DNA from: Alphaproteobacteria bacterium | GTDB lineage: Bacteria; Pseudomonadota; Alphaproteobacteria; Rhizobiales; Rhizobiaceae | Length of the DNA stretch: 52,011 nt | NCBI GenBank assembly: GCA_018829385.1 | Contig: JAHJUC010000574.1 | Coordinates: forward strand, 1 to 52,011 | Direction of reading: 5' to 3' | Shown: positions 42,611 to 50,447 of the stretch, one piece after another | Layout of the letters: each line of letters begins with the position of its first letter | Numbering within the stretch: the first letter of the stretch is position 1 | Made by a program: the position numbers and the translations under genes | Notes under the pieces: generated by a model | The model's database searches: none | What the model was told of the DNA's origin: nothing | The model's input: only the letters and a program-made list of their open reading frames with translations

Positions 42611-43831
42611 CAGGGGAATCGCGTTTGGAACTGGGGCCGTGAACGGTTGAACTTGCGTCTGACGGAGCGATGGATTCTGAGGCTTGGGTGTCAGTTCACG
42701 GAGCCCTTGCCACCATGCAGATTTTCCTGTCCGCCTTCGATGACGTTCCAGATCCACGCGCCAGCAACGCGCGGCATGACCTTGGCGAATTGCTCGTCAT
42801 CGCCTTCGTGTCGGTGCTGTGCGGGTCGAGTTCCTGTGCCGAGATGGCTGCGTTCGGCCGCGCAAAGGAGAGCCTTTTCAGGGACTTCCTGAAGCTCAGG
42901 CATGCCATCCCGTCGCATGATACCTTCTCGGAGGTCTTCAGGATGATCGACCCGAAGGCACTCGATGCCGCCTTCGGCAAGGTGCTTGCCGATATCTCCG
43001 CGCTTCTCGGGGACGGCGATGTGATCGCCATCGACGGCAAGGCGTTGCGCGGCGCGCGCGACAGGACCGAGAGCGCGCGGACGCGGATGATGGTCTCGGC
43101 CTACGCGGCCCGGCTGCGCCTGACGCTGGCGACGGTGCCCGCCGACCGGGGCACGGAACTCGATGCGGCGATCGAGGCGCTGGGGCTGATCGCGCTCCGG
43201 GGCAAGGTGGTCACCGGCGACGCGCTGCACTGCAATCGCCGAACGGTTGCAGCCATCAACGCCGGCGGCGGCGACTGGTGCCTCGCTCTGAAAGGCAATC
43301 AGGAGTCGCTCCTGTCCGACGCTCGCGGCTGTTTCACCGGCCTCGAGGCGGCCCATCCCGAAGCGGTCACCGCGGAGGCCGGACACGGCCGCAAGGAGAC
43401 CCGAAAAGCCCTCGTGGTGTCGGCCAGGGCATTGGGAGATTACCATGAATTTCCGGGCCTCAAGGGGTTCGGCCGGATCGAGGCGACCCGGGAAACGGAC
43501 GGCAAGGTGACCTCCGAAACCCGGTTCTTCGCCCTGTCCTGGATGCCTGCGCCCGAGGTCCTGCTGTCCACGGTCCGCGATCACTGGGCCATCGAGAACG
43601 CCCTGCACTGGCAACTCGACGTGTCGTTCAGAGAGGATGCCGCGCGCAGCCGGAAGGACAACGGCCCGGGCAACCTTGCCGTCTTGCGCCGCCGCGCGCT
43701 CGACGTCGTCAGACGGGGCACTTCGAAAGGCTCGCTCTCCATCAAGCTCAAGAAAGCTGGTTGGAGCGACGACTACTTACGGAGCATCCTCAACGGCTTG
43801 GCCGCTCCGTGAGGCAAACGCGATTGCCCTG
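42611..43831 (+). mobile_element. ISAs1-family insertion sequence, apparently complete
   Basis: The ends carry the inverted repeat CAGGGGAATCGCGTTTG (left) and, reversed, CAGGGCAATCGCGTTTG (right). The flanks GGGTGGGCTG (42601-42610) and AGGTGGGCTG (43832-43841) agree in 9 of 10 bases, consistent with a target-site duplication. One transposase gene fills the element. A truncated, slightly diverged relative lies at 51499-51726. Confidence 0.85.
42715..43812 (+). CDS. ISAs1-family transposase
   Basis: A 365-residue DDE transposase. The N-terminus has FDDVPDPRASNARHDLGELL and the catalytic segment has AIDGKALRGARD (Asp), VTGDALHCNRR (Asp), and then WAIENALHWQLDVSFREDA with the Glu. RRALDVVRR and GWSDDYLRSIL end the protein. 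ATG 42715 yields the family-typical start; an in-frame ATG at 42670 has no ribosome site. The frame is intact, so this copy may be active. Confidence 0.9.
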   Translation: MQIFLSAFDDVPDPRASNARHDLGELLVIAFVSVLCGSSSCAEMAAFGRAKESLFRDFLKLRHAIPSHDTFSEVFRMIDPKALDAAFGKVLADISALLGDGDVIAIDGKALRGARDRTESARTRMMVSAYAARLRLTLATVPADRGTELDAAIEALGLIALRGKVVTGDALHCNRRTVAAINAGGGDWCLALKGNQESLLSDARGCFTGLEAAHPEAVTAEAGHGRKETRKALVVSARALGDYHEFPGLKGFGRIEATRETDGKVTSETRFFALSWMPAPEVLLSTVRDHWAIENALHWQLDVSFREDAARSRKDNGPGNLAVLRRRALDVVRRGTSKGSLSIKLKKAGWSDDYLRSILNGLAAP

Positions 43832-43942
43832 AGGTGGGCTGGGGCACGGCTTCGTGAGACAGTCCCGAGCGCCGCACGACAAGTGTCGCCGGGGACAGGG
43901 GCATCGCGGCGAGTAGTGGATCTGCGCAACCGCGCCGAAGGG

Positions 43943-43965
43943 AGGCGGGCCGGATCGGCCCGCCT
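43943..43965. terminator. 9-bp perfect stem-loop, probable terminator
   Basis: AGGCGGGCC (43943-43951) pairs with GGCCCGCCT (43957-43965) around GGATC. It lies 27 nt past the stop of the acyl-CoA dehydrogenase gene on the - strand, fitting the end of the CaiB-MaoC-dehydrogenase operon. TTTC on the + side and CTTC on the - side are short tails. Confidence 0.6.
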
Positions 43966-43991
43966 TTCACGGCAAGCCGCCTGCCGGTCGC

Positions 43992-45152
43992 TCAGAGTTG
44001 CATCTGCTTGGCGATGATGTTGCGCTGGATCTCGTTCGATCCGCCGCCGATCGGTCCGACCCGGCAATCGCGATAGTACATCTCCATCATGTATTCCGAC
44101 GAATACCCCGCGCCACCCATGACCTGCAGCCCGATATCCGCGCACTTCACGTTCGCCTCCGAGGTCACGATCTTGGCGATCGACGTCTCGCGGATCGGGT
44201 TCTCCCCCTGATCCATCAGCGACGCGACCCGCCATGTGACCTGCCGGGCGGTTTCCGACGCGATCAGCATGTCGACCAGTTTGTGCTGGATGACCTGGAA
44301 TTGCGAAATCGGCTGTCCGAACTGGATCCGGTCGCGCGCGTAAGCCGTCGCGTAATCGGTGATGCGGAAGCAGTGGCCGGCGGAAATGGCCGACAGGCAA
44401 AGACGTTCCACATTCAGGCATTTCATGAGGCTCTTCCACGCGCCGCCTTCCTCGCCGATCAGATTCTCTGCCGGAACCTTCACATCGGTGAAGAACACCT
44501 CGTTGGCATGGGTGGTGCGCCGTCCCATCATCTTGAGCGGCCGGATCTCGACCCCCGGAAGCGACGTGTCGACCAGCAGGGTGCTCATGCCCTTGTGGCG
44601 GCCCGCATTCGGGTCGGTCTTGCACACGACCACGAGCTTGTCGGCCACATGCGCGCAGGTGATCCAGATCTTGTTGCCGTTCAGCACATAGTGATCGCCC
44701 TGCCGGATGGCGGAGGTCTTGATCCCCGCCACATCCGAGCCCGTGCCAGGTTCGGACATCGCCAGGGCCAGCTTTGTCTTGCCGCTGATGATATCGGGGA
44801 TCTCCCGCTTTTTCATCGCGTCGCTGCCGCTGTTGACGATGTGCATCCCGGCATAGATCACCGTGGTCATGTAGGCTTGGGCGATCCCGGTGTAGTAATA
44901 TCCGAGCGCCTCGACCAGGGCCGTCAGGTCGGAGTGGCTGCACCCGGAACCGCCGTATTCCTCGGGATAGAACAGCCCGGTGAAGCCGGCCTCCGCGAGG
45001 GCATTGTACGCGGCATGGGGAAATTCGCGGTCGTCGTCCATCTGGCGGATCGACTCGAACGGGAGATGCTTGCTCAGAAGATCCAGCGTCGTTTCCCGGA
45101 TCATCTTCTGATCGTCGGTCAGACCGGCGGTGTTGATGAATTCCATTGTCAT
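43992..45152 (-). CDS. acyl-CoA dehydrogenase, cluster III
   Basis: A 386-residue acyl-CoA dehydrogenase: LAMSEPGTGSDVAGIKT and LNGNKIWITCAHVADKLVV form the flavin site, QVMGGAGYSSEYMMEMYYRD and GPIGGGSNEIQRNIIA the C-terminal region. The MCAD Glu position is Gly (GGGSNE), as in several FadE groups in which the base is elsewhere or the enzyme is an alpha2beta2-type subunit. Its start overlaps the MaoC stop (4 nt). In this operon it would desaturate the acyl-CoA made by the CaiB-type transferase; MaoC then hydrates it. Confidence 0.87.
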   Translation of the reverse strand: MTMEFINTAGLTDDQKMIRETTLDLLSKHLPFESIRQMDDDREFPHAAYNALAEAGFTGLFYPEEYGGSGCSHSDLTALVEALGYYYTGIAQAYMTTVIYAGMHIVNSGSDAMKKREIPDIISGKTKLALAMSEPGTGSDVAGIKTSAIRQGDHYVLNGNKIWITCAHVADKLVVVCKTDPNAGRHKGMSTLLVDTSLPGVEIRPLKMMGRRTTHANEVFFTDVKVPAENLIGEEGGAWKSLMKCLNVERLCLSAISAGHCFRITDYATAYARDRIQFGQPISQFQVIQHKLVDMLIASETARQVTWRVASLMDQGENPIRETSIAKIVTSEANVKCADIGLQVMGGAGYSSEYMMEMYYRDCRVGPIGGGSNEIQRNIIAKQMQL

Positions 45153-45622
45153 TGTTCCTTGTCCTTGCCGTAGACCGCGCGCGATCGCACCATGGTCTTC
45201 ATGAGTCCGCTCTGGACGATGTCGCCACGCTGGTTCTTCAACTCCATGCGGCGGATCAGGATGCCCCGGTCCGGCTTGGATGAACTGACCCGTGCGCTGA
45301 CGACTGTGGCGTGAAGCGTCACCGTGTCGCCGATGAAGATCGGCTTCAGGAACGTCCAGTCGTCGACGCCGATCGCCGCGATCGCGGTGCCGATCAGCCC
45401 GCCGATCTGGGCGCTCAGGCCCGTGGCGATCGACATACCCAGCGTGCCGTGGGCGATCCGTGCGCCGATGGGCGACTTGGCCGCGTATTGCGCATCCGTG
45501 TGCATCGGATTCACGTCACCCGACACCCATGAATAGGCGACAACATCCGTCTCCGTGACAGTGCGGCCCGGGCTGATGTCGACCCTGCCCTCTTCAAAAT
45601 CCTCGATGAACATGCCTTTCAT
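45149..45622 (-). CDS. MaoC-like (R)-specific enoyl-CoA hydratase
   Basis: A 157-residue single hotdog hydratase. SWVSGDVNPMHTDAQYAAK contains the Asp36 and His41 pair of the hydratase-2 motif, followed by GARIAHGTLGMSIATGL. It would add water across a 2-enoyl-CoA double bond. It lies between the CaiB-type (33 nt gap) and the dehydrogenase genes. If the beta-carbon is fully substituted, the product would be a tertiary alcohol that cannot be oxidised, which fits with the aldolase-like pair encoded at 48808-50447. Confidence 0.85.
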   Translation of the reverse strand: MKGMFIEDFEEGRVDISPGRTVTETDVVAYSWVSGDVNPMHTDAQYAAKSPIGARIAHGTLGMSIATGLSAQIGGLIGTAIAAIGVDDWTFLKPIFIGDTVTLHATVVSARVSSSKPDRGILIRRMELKNQRGDIVQSGLMKTMVRSRAVYGKDKEQ

Positions 45623-45655
45623 CGCATCTCCTCCACTTCGATGTCCTGAGGTCGC

Positions 45656-46978
45656 TCACTTCGGCTCGAACGGGCCGAAAGCACCGGCTTTTCGCAGTTC
45701 GGCGATCCCGTCCGCGTCGTATCCCATCTCCTCCAGCACGCTCCGGGTGTGCTGCCCGAGGATCGGCGCGGCGACCGGATCGACGACGGGAGAATCCGAC
45801 AGATGGATGGGCAGTGCGATGTTGGGAACGAAACCGGCGGTCGGATGGGGCACACGCGTCACCAGATTGGCCGCACGCGTTTCATCGGAATGCAGGGCTG
45901 CGGCCAGCGTGCGCATCTCGCCGGCGGGCACGTTCGCCTCGCGCAGCTTGGGCTCCCAGTAGGCCCAGGGCTTCCTGGCAAACGCCTCCGCGAGGATTTC
46001 ACGCATCCACTCGCGGCGCTTCAAACGCTCCATCCGATCCTGGAGCGCGGGGTCGTCGGCCACGTCGTCCCGGCCGATCAGGCGGAAGATGCGCTGGAAG
46101 ATCGCTGTGTTGGACGACGAAACAAAAAATGCCGAGTCGCTGGTGTGGAACACACCCGTCGGTGCGGTGTCGTTACTGGAATTGCCGATCCGGGATGGCT
46201 CGACCCCATTCATCAGATACTGCATCGCCCCGTAACCGACCATGATCATCGACGTCTCGTAGAGCGAAACCTCGACTCGCTGCCCACCGCCTTCGCGCTC
46301 ACGCCGGAAGAGGGCGGCAAGGATGCCGTTCGCGGCCATCATCGCGGTGGAACTGTCCATGATCACGGGCTGCACCCGGATGCCGTCGCGATCGGGGAAA
46401 CCGTTGAACGACATGAAACCGCTTTCGGCCTGCACCACGGTATCGAACCCGAGGCGGTCGGCGTAGGGCCCCGAACGGCCGTAGGCCGAAACCGAGGTGT
46501 AGATGAGGTCGGGATTGACCGTCTTCAGGTCTTCGTATCCCAGTCCGAACCGCTCCATCACGCCGCTCGAGAAGTTCTCGACCAGCACATCGGCCTTGGC
46601 GACCATCTGGCGCACGATCTCCTGCGCCTCCCTGGTCTTGAGGTTCAGCACAACGCTCTTCTTGTTCCGGTTGGTCCAGAGAAAGGGCGACCCTTCGCCG
46701 CCAAGCGCGGGATCGGCAGGTGGAAACTGACGGAAATCCTCGCCTTTCGGCGATTCGATCTTGATCACCTCCGCGCCCAGATCGGCCAGCATCATCGTCC
46801 CGAGCGGACCGGCGATGAAATGGGTGAAGTCGATCACGCGGATGCCTGTCAGCGGACCCGGCTTCTTTGCGCCGGAGGCGGGATGCACGGGGAAATCGTA
46901 CATCGGGCGGCGCTTGGCTTCGCCAGGTTCGTGCGCAGCTTCGGGGATGATTTTCGATTGTGCCGGTTCGGCGGGCAT
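45656..46978 (-). CDS. CaiB/BaiF (family III) CoA transferase, cluster III
   Basis: A 440-residue transferase: GIRVIDFTHFIAGPLGTMMLADLGAEVIKIE (quoted as VIDFTHFIAGPLG and LADLGAEVIKIE), catalytic Asp in PVIMDSSTAMMAANGILAALF, and GGGQRVEVSLYETSM. The first 50 residues are a longer than usual tail (PAEPAQSKIIPEAAHEPGEAKRRP). ATG 46978 has an ideal GGAGGAGG upstream; ATG 47002 is inside that site and was rejected. It is the first gene of the operon, with candidate IclR operator A about 35 nt upstream. It supplies CoA to the cluster III substrate, since no ligase is found here. Confidence 0.87.
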   Translation of the reverse strand: MPAEPAQSKIIPEAAHEPGEAKRRPMYDFPVHPASGAKKPGPLTGIRVIDFTHFIAGPLGTMMLADLGAEVIKIESPKGEDFRQFPPADPALGGEGSPFLWTNRNKKSVVLNLKTREAQEIVRQMVAKADVLVENFSSGVMERFGLGYEDLKTVNPDLIYTSVSAYGRSGPYADRLGFDTVVQAESGFMSFNGFPDRDGIRVQPVIMDSSTAMMAANGILAALFRREREGGGQRVEVSLYETSMIMVGYGAMQYLMNGVEPSRIGNSSNDTAPTGVFHTSDSAFFVSSSNTAIFQRIFRLIGRDDVADDPALQDRMERLKRREWMREILAEAFARKPWAYWEPKLREANVPAGEMRTLAAALHSDETRAANLVTRVPHPTAGFVPNIALPIHLSDSPVVDPVAAPILGQHTRSVLEEMGYDADGIAELRKAGAFGPFEPK

Positions 46979-47011
46979 CGCGCTACCTCCTCCAGGTCTC
47001 ATTGGGTATAT

Positions 47012-47032
47012 TTCCCATCATGCGAGATTATT
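47012..47032. promoter_or_regulatory. candidate IclR operator A
   Basis: On the - strand the core reads AATCTCGCATGATGGGAAA. On the + strand TTCCCA-TCA-TGCGAGA-TTATT matches the site at 48715-48735 in 17 of 21 bases. It lies just upstream of the CaiB-type operon. Confidence 0.55.
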
Positions 47033-47227
47033 CAACGACCCGCAATGACCTCAGGCTGATTGAGGGCTTTTTCTCACGGCATGCCCCGGCGGGGGTGCAT
47101 GAGGAAACCGCGCAGAACCTCCGACGCAGCGCGGCGCGCGGCCTCTTGCACCACCCGCCGGGGAAACTGCGTCCCTCAAACCCGTTCTTGCCATGAACAA
47201 CACCGATCGCCGAGGGGGCTTACGCGA

Positions 47228-48670
47228 TCATCCGGGATGGGACACATGGATGGCAAGAAGTGCGAGGGTCAGGCTCAGAACCATGAACGGCCCGTTACGA
47301 ACGAAAACCAGTCTCTCGGGCGACACGTTGAACATGCGGCTAACGATGGTCGCCGTTCCCGTGTAGGGCGAAAACTGCGCCGCGAGCGCCCATGCGGGCA
47401 GAATGACGGTGATGATCATCAGAGGTGTCAATCCGAAATTGCCCGGATCACCCAGCACCGCAATGGCGAGGGTCGACGTCAGCACGGGATTGAGGCCGAT
47501 CATGGCCAGAGCGATGATGCCCAGGAAAATCAGCGACAGCAGCCAGGCCCCCGACAAGTGCGCCCCTATCACCACCTGCGCCGCCTCCTCCATCGGGAAC
47601 AGCGCGATGAGCACGGGGCCGAGAAAGGCCGCGGAGACGATGACGCTCGTTTCAGCCGCCTGAATGGGCAAGCGGTGGAAAACCATGTTTTGCAAGGGGC
47701 CTTCGACCAGCGAACCAAACGTGTGCCCCTGCCCGACAGTCAGCCAGAGGCACGACGTGACGGGAATGATGACCAGGACGGCGGCGGAGGTCGACATCTC
47801 GAGCCGGTGCGCAGAAAGATAGATCGCCGCGAAGATCGCGCTCAATAGCAGAGTGAGTCTTGCGATGCTTCGCCCGGGAAGGGGTACAGCCTCTGCATCG
47901 GGAGCATGGTTTTTGCGAGCGATTGCCGCCGCCTGCCAAAAAGTGAAGAGGCAGCTGACCGCAAGGATCGCGACGGAAATCACGACGCCAACCATCATGG
48001 TTTCAGCCAGAGACACCTCGGGATAAAGCGACGACAGGAAGACAGGCGGCAAGGCCAGCGGCGACCATGTGGCCGTGGGTGAGAAGCCGCGGAGTGCTGC
48101 GACCGCCGTCATCCATCCGCGTTCAGTCGCCCCGGAGTCGCCGGTGTCGTCGTTGACCATGCGATCCCGGGCCAGCGTTCCGATCATGACAAGCGACCCC
48201 ATGTTCATCATCAGGGCCATGAGATTGGTGCCCAGCAGGGTAAGGATCGATTGTTTCCGAAGTGGCTGAGAGATCAGGAAAAGGCCGACGCGGTTGATGG
48301 TCGAAGACCGGGATGCGGCTTCCTGAAGCGTGAAGACGGCGGTCAGGAACGCCTGGAAGAAGGCCGCCCGGGTCAGCGCTTCCGTCAGGACTTCGGGTGC
48401 GTTTTCCAGCCTGATCAAGGCCAGTCCCGCCGACAGGACCGAAAGCATCACGAAGAGACGGCCGACCTTCCCGCCGCGCAACAGAAGATAGGGAACGAGC
48501 GCCACCATGATGCACAGGCTCGGGAAACCCAGGGTAGAGACATGCAGCCATCTGTCGATTCCCTGAAAAATCATCAGGCCGATCAGCATCAGGCCGATCA
48601 GCTCCGACCAGCCAGGCAGCCCGTTCATGCGTCGGGAAATCGGGCTTGGATTGGTGGCAACCGTGGGCAT
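47228..48670 (-). CDS. multi-spanning membrane transporter, family uncertain
   Basis: A 480-residue very hydrophobic protein with about 12 predicted helices and a charged loop near RDRMVNDDTGDSGATERG. Internal segments such as TLLGTNLMALMMNMGSLVMIG, GFSPTATWSPLALPPVFLS and GLNPVLTSTLAIAVLG recall helical hairpins of ion-transporter-superfamily (DASS/CitM/ArsB-like) carriers, but I cannot assign a family. It is divergent from the thiolase-like gene over a shared operator region, so it probably imports or exports the cluster III substrate or product. Its stop is followed by about 250 nt without a gene (46979-47227), containing a GC-rich hairpin near 47079-47102. Confidence 0.65.
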   Translation of the reverse strand: MPTVATNPSPISRRMNGLPGWSELIGLMLIGLMIFQGIDRWLHVSTLGFPSLCIMVALVPYLLLRGGKVGRLFVMLSVLSAGLALIRLENAPEVLTEALTRAAFFQAFLTAVFTLQEAASRSSTINRVGLFLISQPLRKQSILTLLGTNLMALMMNMGSLVMIGTLARDRMVNDDTGDSGATERGWMTAVAALRGFSPTATWSPLALPPVFLSSLYPEVSLAETMMVGVVISVAILAVSCLFTFWQAAAIARKNHAPDAEAVPLPGRSIARLTLLLSAIFAAIYLSAHRLEMSTSAAVLVIIPVTSCLWLTVGQGHTFGSLVEGPLQNMVFHRLPIQAAETSVIVSAAFLGPVLIALFPMEEAAQVVIGAHLSGAWLLSLIFLGIIALAMIGLNPVLTSTLAIAVLGDPGNFGLTPLMIITVILPAWALAAQFSPYTGTATIVSRMFNVSPERLVFVRNGPFMVLSLTLALLAIHVSHPG

Positions 48671-48714
48671 GTCAGTCGGTCTCCGGCGGCGTCAAACAGC
48701 CCGCACAACTAAAA

Positions 48715-48735
48715 TTCCCACAGTGCGAGACTATT
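48715..48735. promoter_or_regulatory. candidate IclR operator B in divergent promoter
   Basis: TTCCCA-CAG-TGCGAGA-CTATT matches operator A in 17 of 21 bases. It sits between the transporter start (48670, - strand) and the thiolase-like start (48808, + strand), so it could control both. Confidence 0.55.
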
Positions 48736-48807
48736 TGCAAGCATGACCAGAAGGCGATATGAGTTGTTCCGCGCCGCGGGCGCGGATGGCGAACGGGAGG
48801 GAGTTTG

Positions 48808-50004
48808 ATGTACGCAGGCAATGTTTCCATTCTGGGTGGTGCGGCGCTGCCGGTCGGGAAGTTGCAGGGACTGAGCGAGGCAGGCACCCAGAACTTGGAG
48901 CACGAGGTTCTCGCCAGCCTGATCGTCGAGGCGCTTGCCGATGCGGGCCTAGAGAAGGAAGATGTCGGCTCGATGATCTTCACCCTGCCTCGGCCCTATA
49001 CGCAGCAGAAATATTTCGCAACGTTCATGGCGAATTACATGCGCCTGCCCTGCGACGGGCTGGTGATGGAGGTGATGGGTAATGGCATGACTCCGGCGCT
49101 GACCTTCCAGGTCGCCGTCGATCAGGTTCGGCTGGGGCGCACCCGGGTCGCGCTCGCGCTCGGCATCAATTTCGAGACGGGCACCGCCGCGCCCGAGCAC
49201 ATGATGTCGTCCATGCGGGCCACGGGGGATGTGGATTTCCACGCCCCGTTCGGATTCACGCCGATCTCGTGGTATGCCATGGATGCGGTGCGCTACATCC
49301 ACGAGCACAATTCTTCGCGCGAGGATCTGGCGATGGTGGCGGTGAAGAACCGCCGTCACGCCATGGACAACCCGGTTGCCCAGTTCCGCAAGCCGATGAC
49401 GCTGGACGACGTTCTTGCCCAAAGGCCGATCGTCGAGCCCCTGGGGCTGTTCGAGGTGCCGGGGCGCGGCGATGGCGCGGTCTGTCTCGTCGTCGCGCAG
49501 GAGGATGTCGCCAAGGGTACCGGCAGGCCATACGTCAACATCAGGGGCGAAGGTTTCTACCACGAAGGCGCGCACCAGATCAGCGAAGTTCCCAATGACA
49601 TGATCGCGTTTCTGGCCGCGCAACGTGCCGGCGCCAAGGCATTTGCCGATGCCGGCATCGGAGCGGCGGATATCGACCTTGCGGAAGTGTATGCGCCCTG
49701 CACGATCGTCGAGGTGCTGGTGGCCGAGGCGCTTGGCCTGTGTCCCGTCGGCCAGGGGGCCCGGCAGGCTGCAAGCGGGGAAACGGCGCTCGGCGGGCGC
49801 ATTCCGATCTGCACCTCGGGTGGCCTTCTGTCGCGCGGGCATCCGGCCTATGTCACGGCACTTTACAGCTACTACGAACTGCTCGAGCAACTGCGCGGGC
49901 GCGGCGGTGCCCGTCAGGTGCGGAACGCCGAACTGGGGCTCGCCTGCACCGAACTGGGCAATTACAACGCCGCGATGGTTCACGTTCTGGAGGCAGTGGC
50001 ATGA
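48808..50004 (+). CDS. thiolase-fold protein lacking the nucleophilic Cys, predicted aldolase subunit (Ltp2-like)
   Basis: A 398-residue thiolase-superfamily protein of the lipid-transfer/SCP2 branch. Where thiolases have NxCAxG, this one has EVMGNGMTPAL (Gly at about residue 91). The HD motif is replaced by EVYAPC (Tyr295), while SRGHPAYVTAL keeps His345. It therefore should not perform thiolysis. Such Cys-less proteins with conserved Tyr, paired with a DUF35 partner, are known as acyl-CoA retro-aldolases (Ltp2/ChsH2) in steroid side-chain degradation. The next gene encodes a DUF35 protein, coupled by an ATGA overlap. ATG 48808 follows GGGAGGGAG. The preceding 48671-48807 holds operator B. 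Confidence 0.82.
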   Translation: MYAGNVSILGGAALPVGKLQGLSEAGTQNLEHEVLASLIVEALADAGLEKEDVGSMIFTLPRPYTQQKYFATFMANYMRLPCDGLVMEVMGNGMTPALTFQVAVDQVRLGRTRVALALGINFETGTAAPEHMMSSMRATGDVDFHAPFGFTPISWYAMDAVRYIHEHNSSREDLAMVAVKNRRHAMDNPVAQFRKPMTLDDVLAQRPIVEPLGLFEVPGRGDGAVCLVVAQEDVAKGTGRPYVNIRGEGFYHEGAHQISEVPNDMIAFLAAQRAGAKAFADAGIGAADIDLAEVYAPCTIVEVLVAEALGLCPVGQGARQAASGETALGGRIPICTSGGLLSRGHPAYVTALYSYYELLEQLRGRGGARQVRNAELGLACTELGNYNAAMVHVLEAVA

Positions 50005-50447
50005 CCCGACCCATCATCCCGACCGACGGCGCACGCGCCTACCCGCCCCGCATGAGCGATTTCACCAAGCTCTTCTGGGATGCCGTCAACAAGGGTGTCT
50101 TCCGCACGACCCATTGCGACGACTGCGACCGGTCGAGCTTTCCGCCGAAACCGATCTGCCCGCACTGCTGGTCGGACCGGGTGTCGTGGACCGAGCTGTC
50201 GGGCAGAGGCCGGCTTTACTCCGCGACAACGGTGCATGCCGGACCCGCCGTCTTTGCCGCGGACCTGCCTTATCGGGTCGGGATCGTGGACCTCGACGAA
50301 GGACTGCGCATGGCGACCCGTGTGCTGGACGACACGCCGCTGGACCAGCCGGTCGAACTGGTCGTGCTGGCCTATGAGGACGGTCCGCTTTACGCGGCGC
50401 GCGGGATCGCCGGCAAGGCCGTCAAACCGACATCCGAGGGGTCGTGA
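50001..50447 (+). CDS. DUF35 Zn-ribbon/OB-fold protein, partner of the thiolase-like protein
   Basis: A 148-residue two-domain protein. HCDDCDRSSFPPKPICPHCW gives four zinc ligands (Cys39, Cys42, Cys53, Cys56), followed by an OB-fold (WTELSGRGRLYSATTVH, YRVGIVDLDEGLRMATRVLD). In the Ltp2/ChsH2-type aldolases, the DUF35 subunit is needed for activity and binds CoA thioester. It overlaps the thiolase-like stop, a common arrangement for obligate complexes. The 3' end overlaps the convergent IclR gene by 26 nt. Confidence 0.85.
   Translation: MTRPIIPTDGARAYPPRMSDFTKLFWDAVNKGVFRTTHCDDCDRSSFPPKPICPHCWSDRVSWTELSGRGRLYSATTVHAGPAVFAADLPYRVGIVDLDEGLRMATRVLDDTPLDQPVELVVLAYEDGPLYAARGIAGKAVKPTSEGS

Noticed and set aside
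47079-47102. GC-rich hairpin near the CaiB/transporter intergenic region, considered as a terminator
   Set aside because: No T tract, imperfect stem, and no gene ending there on the strand that would need it.
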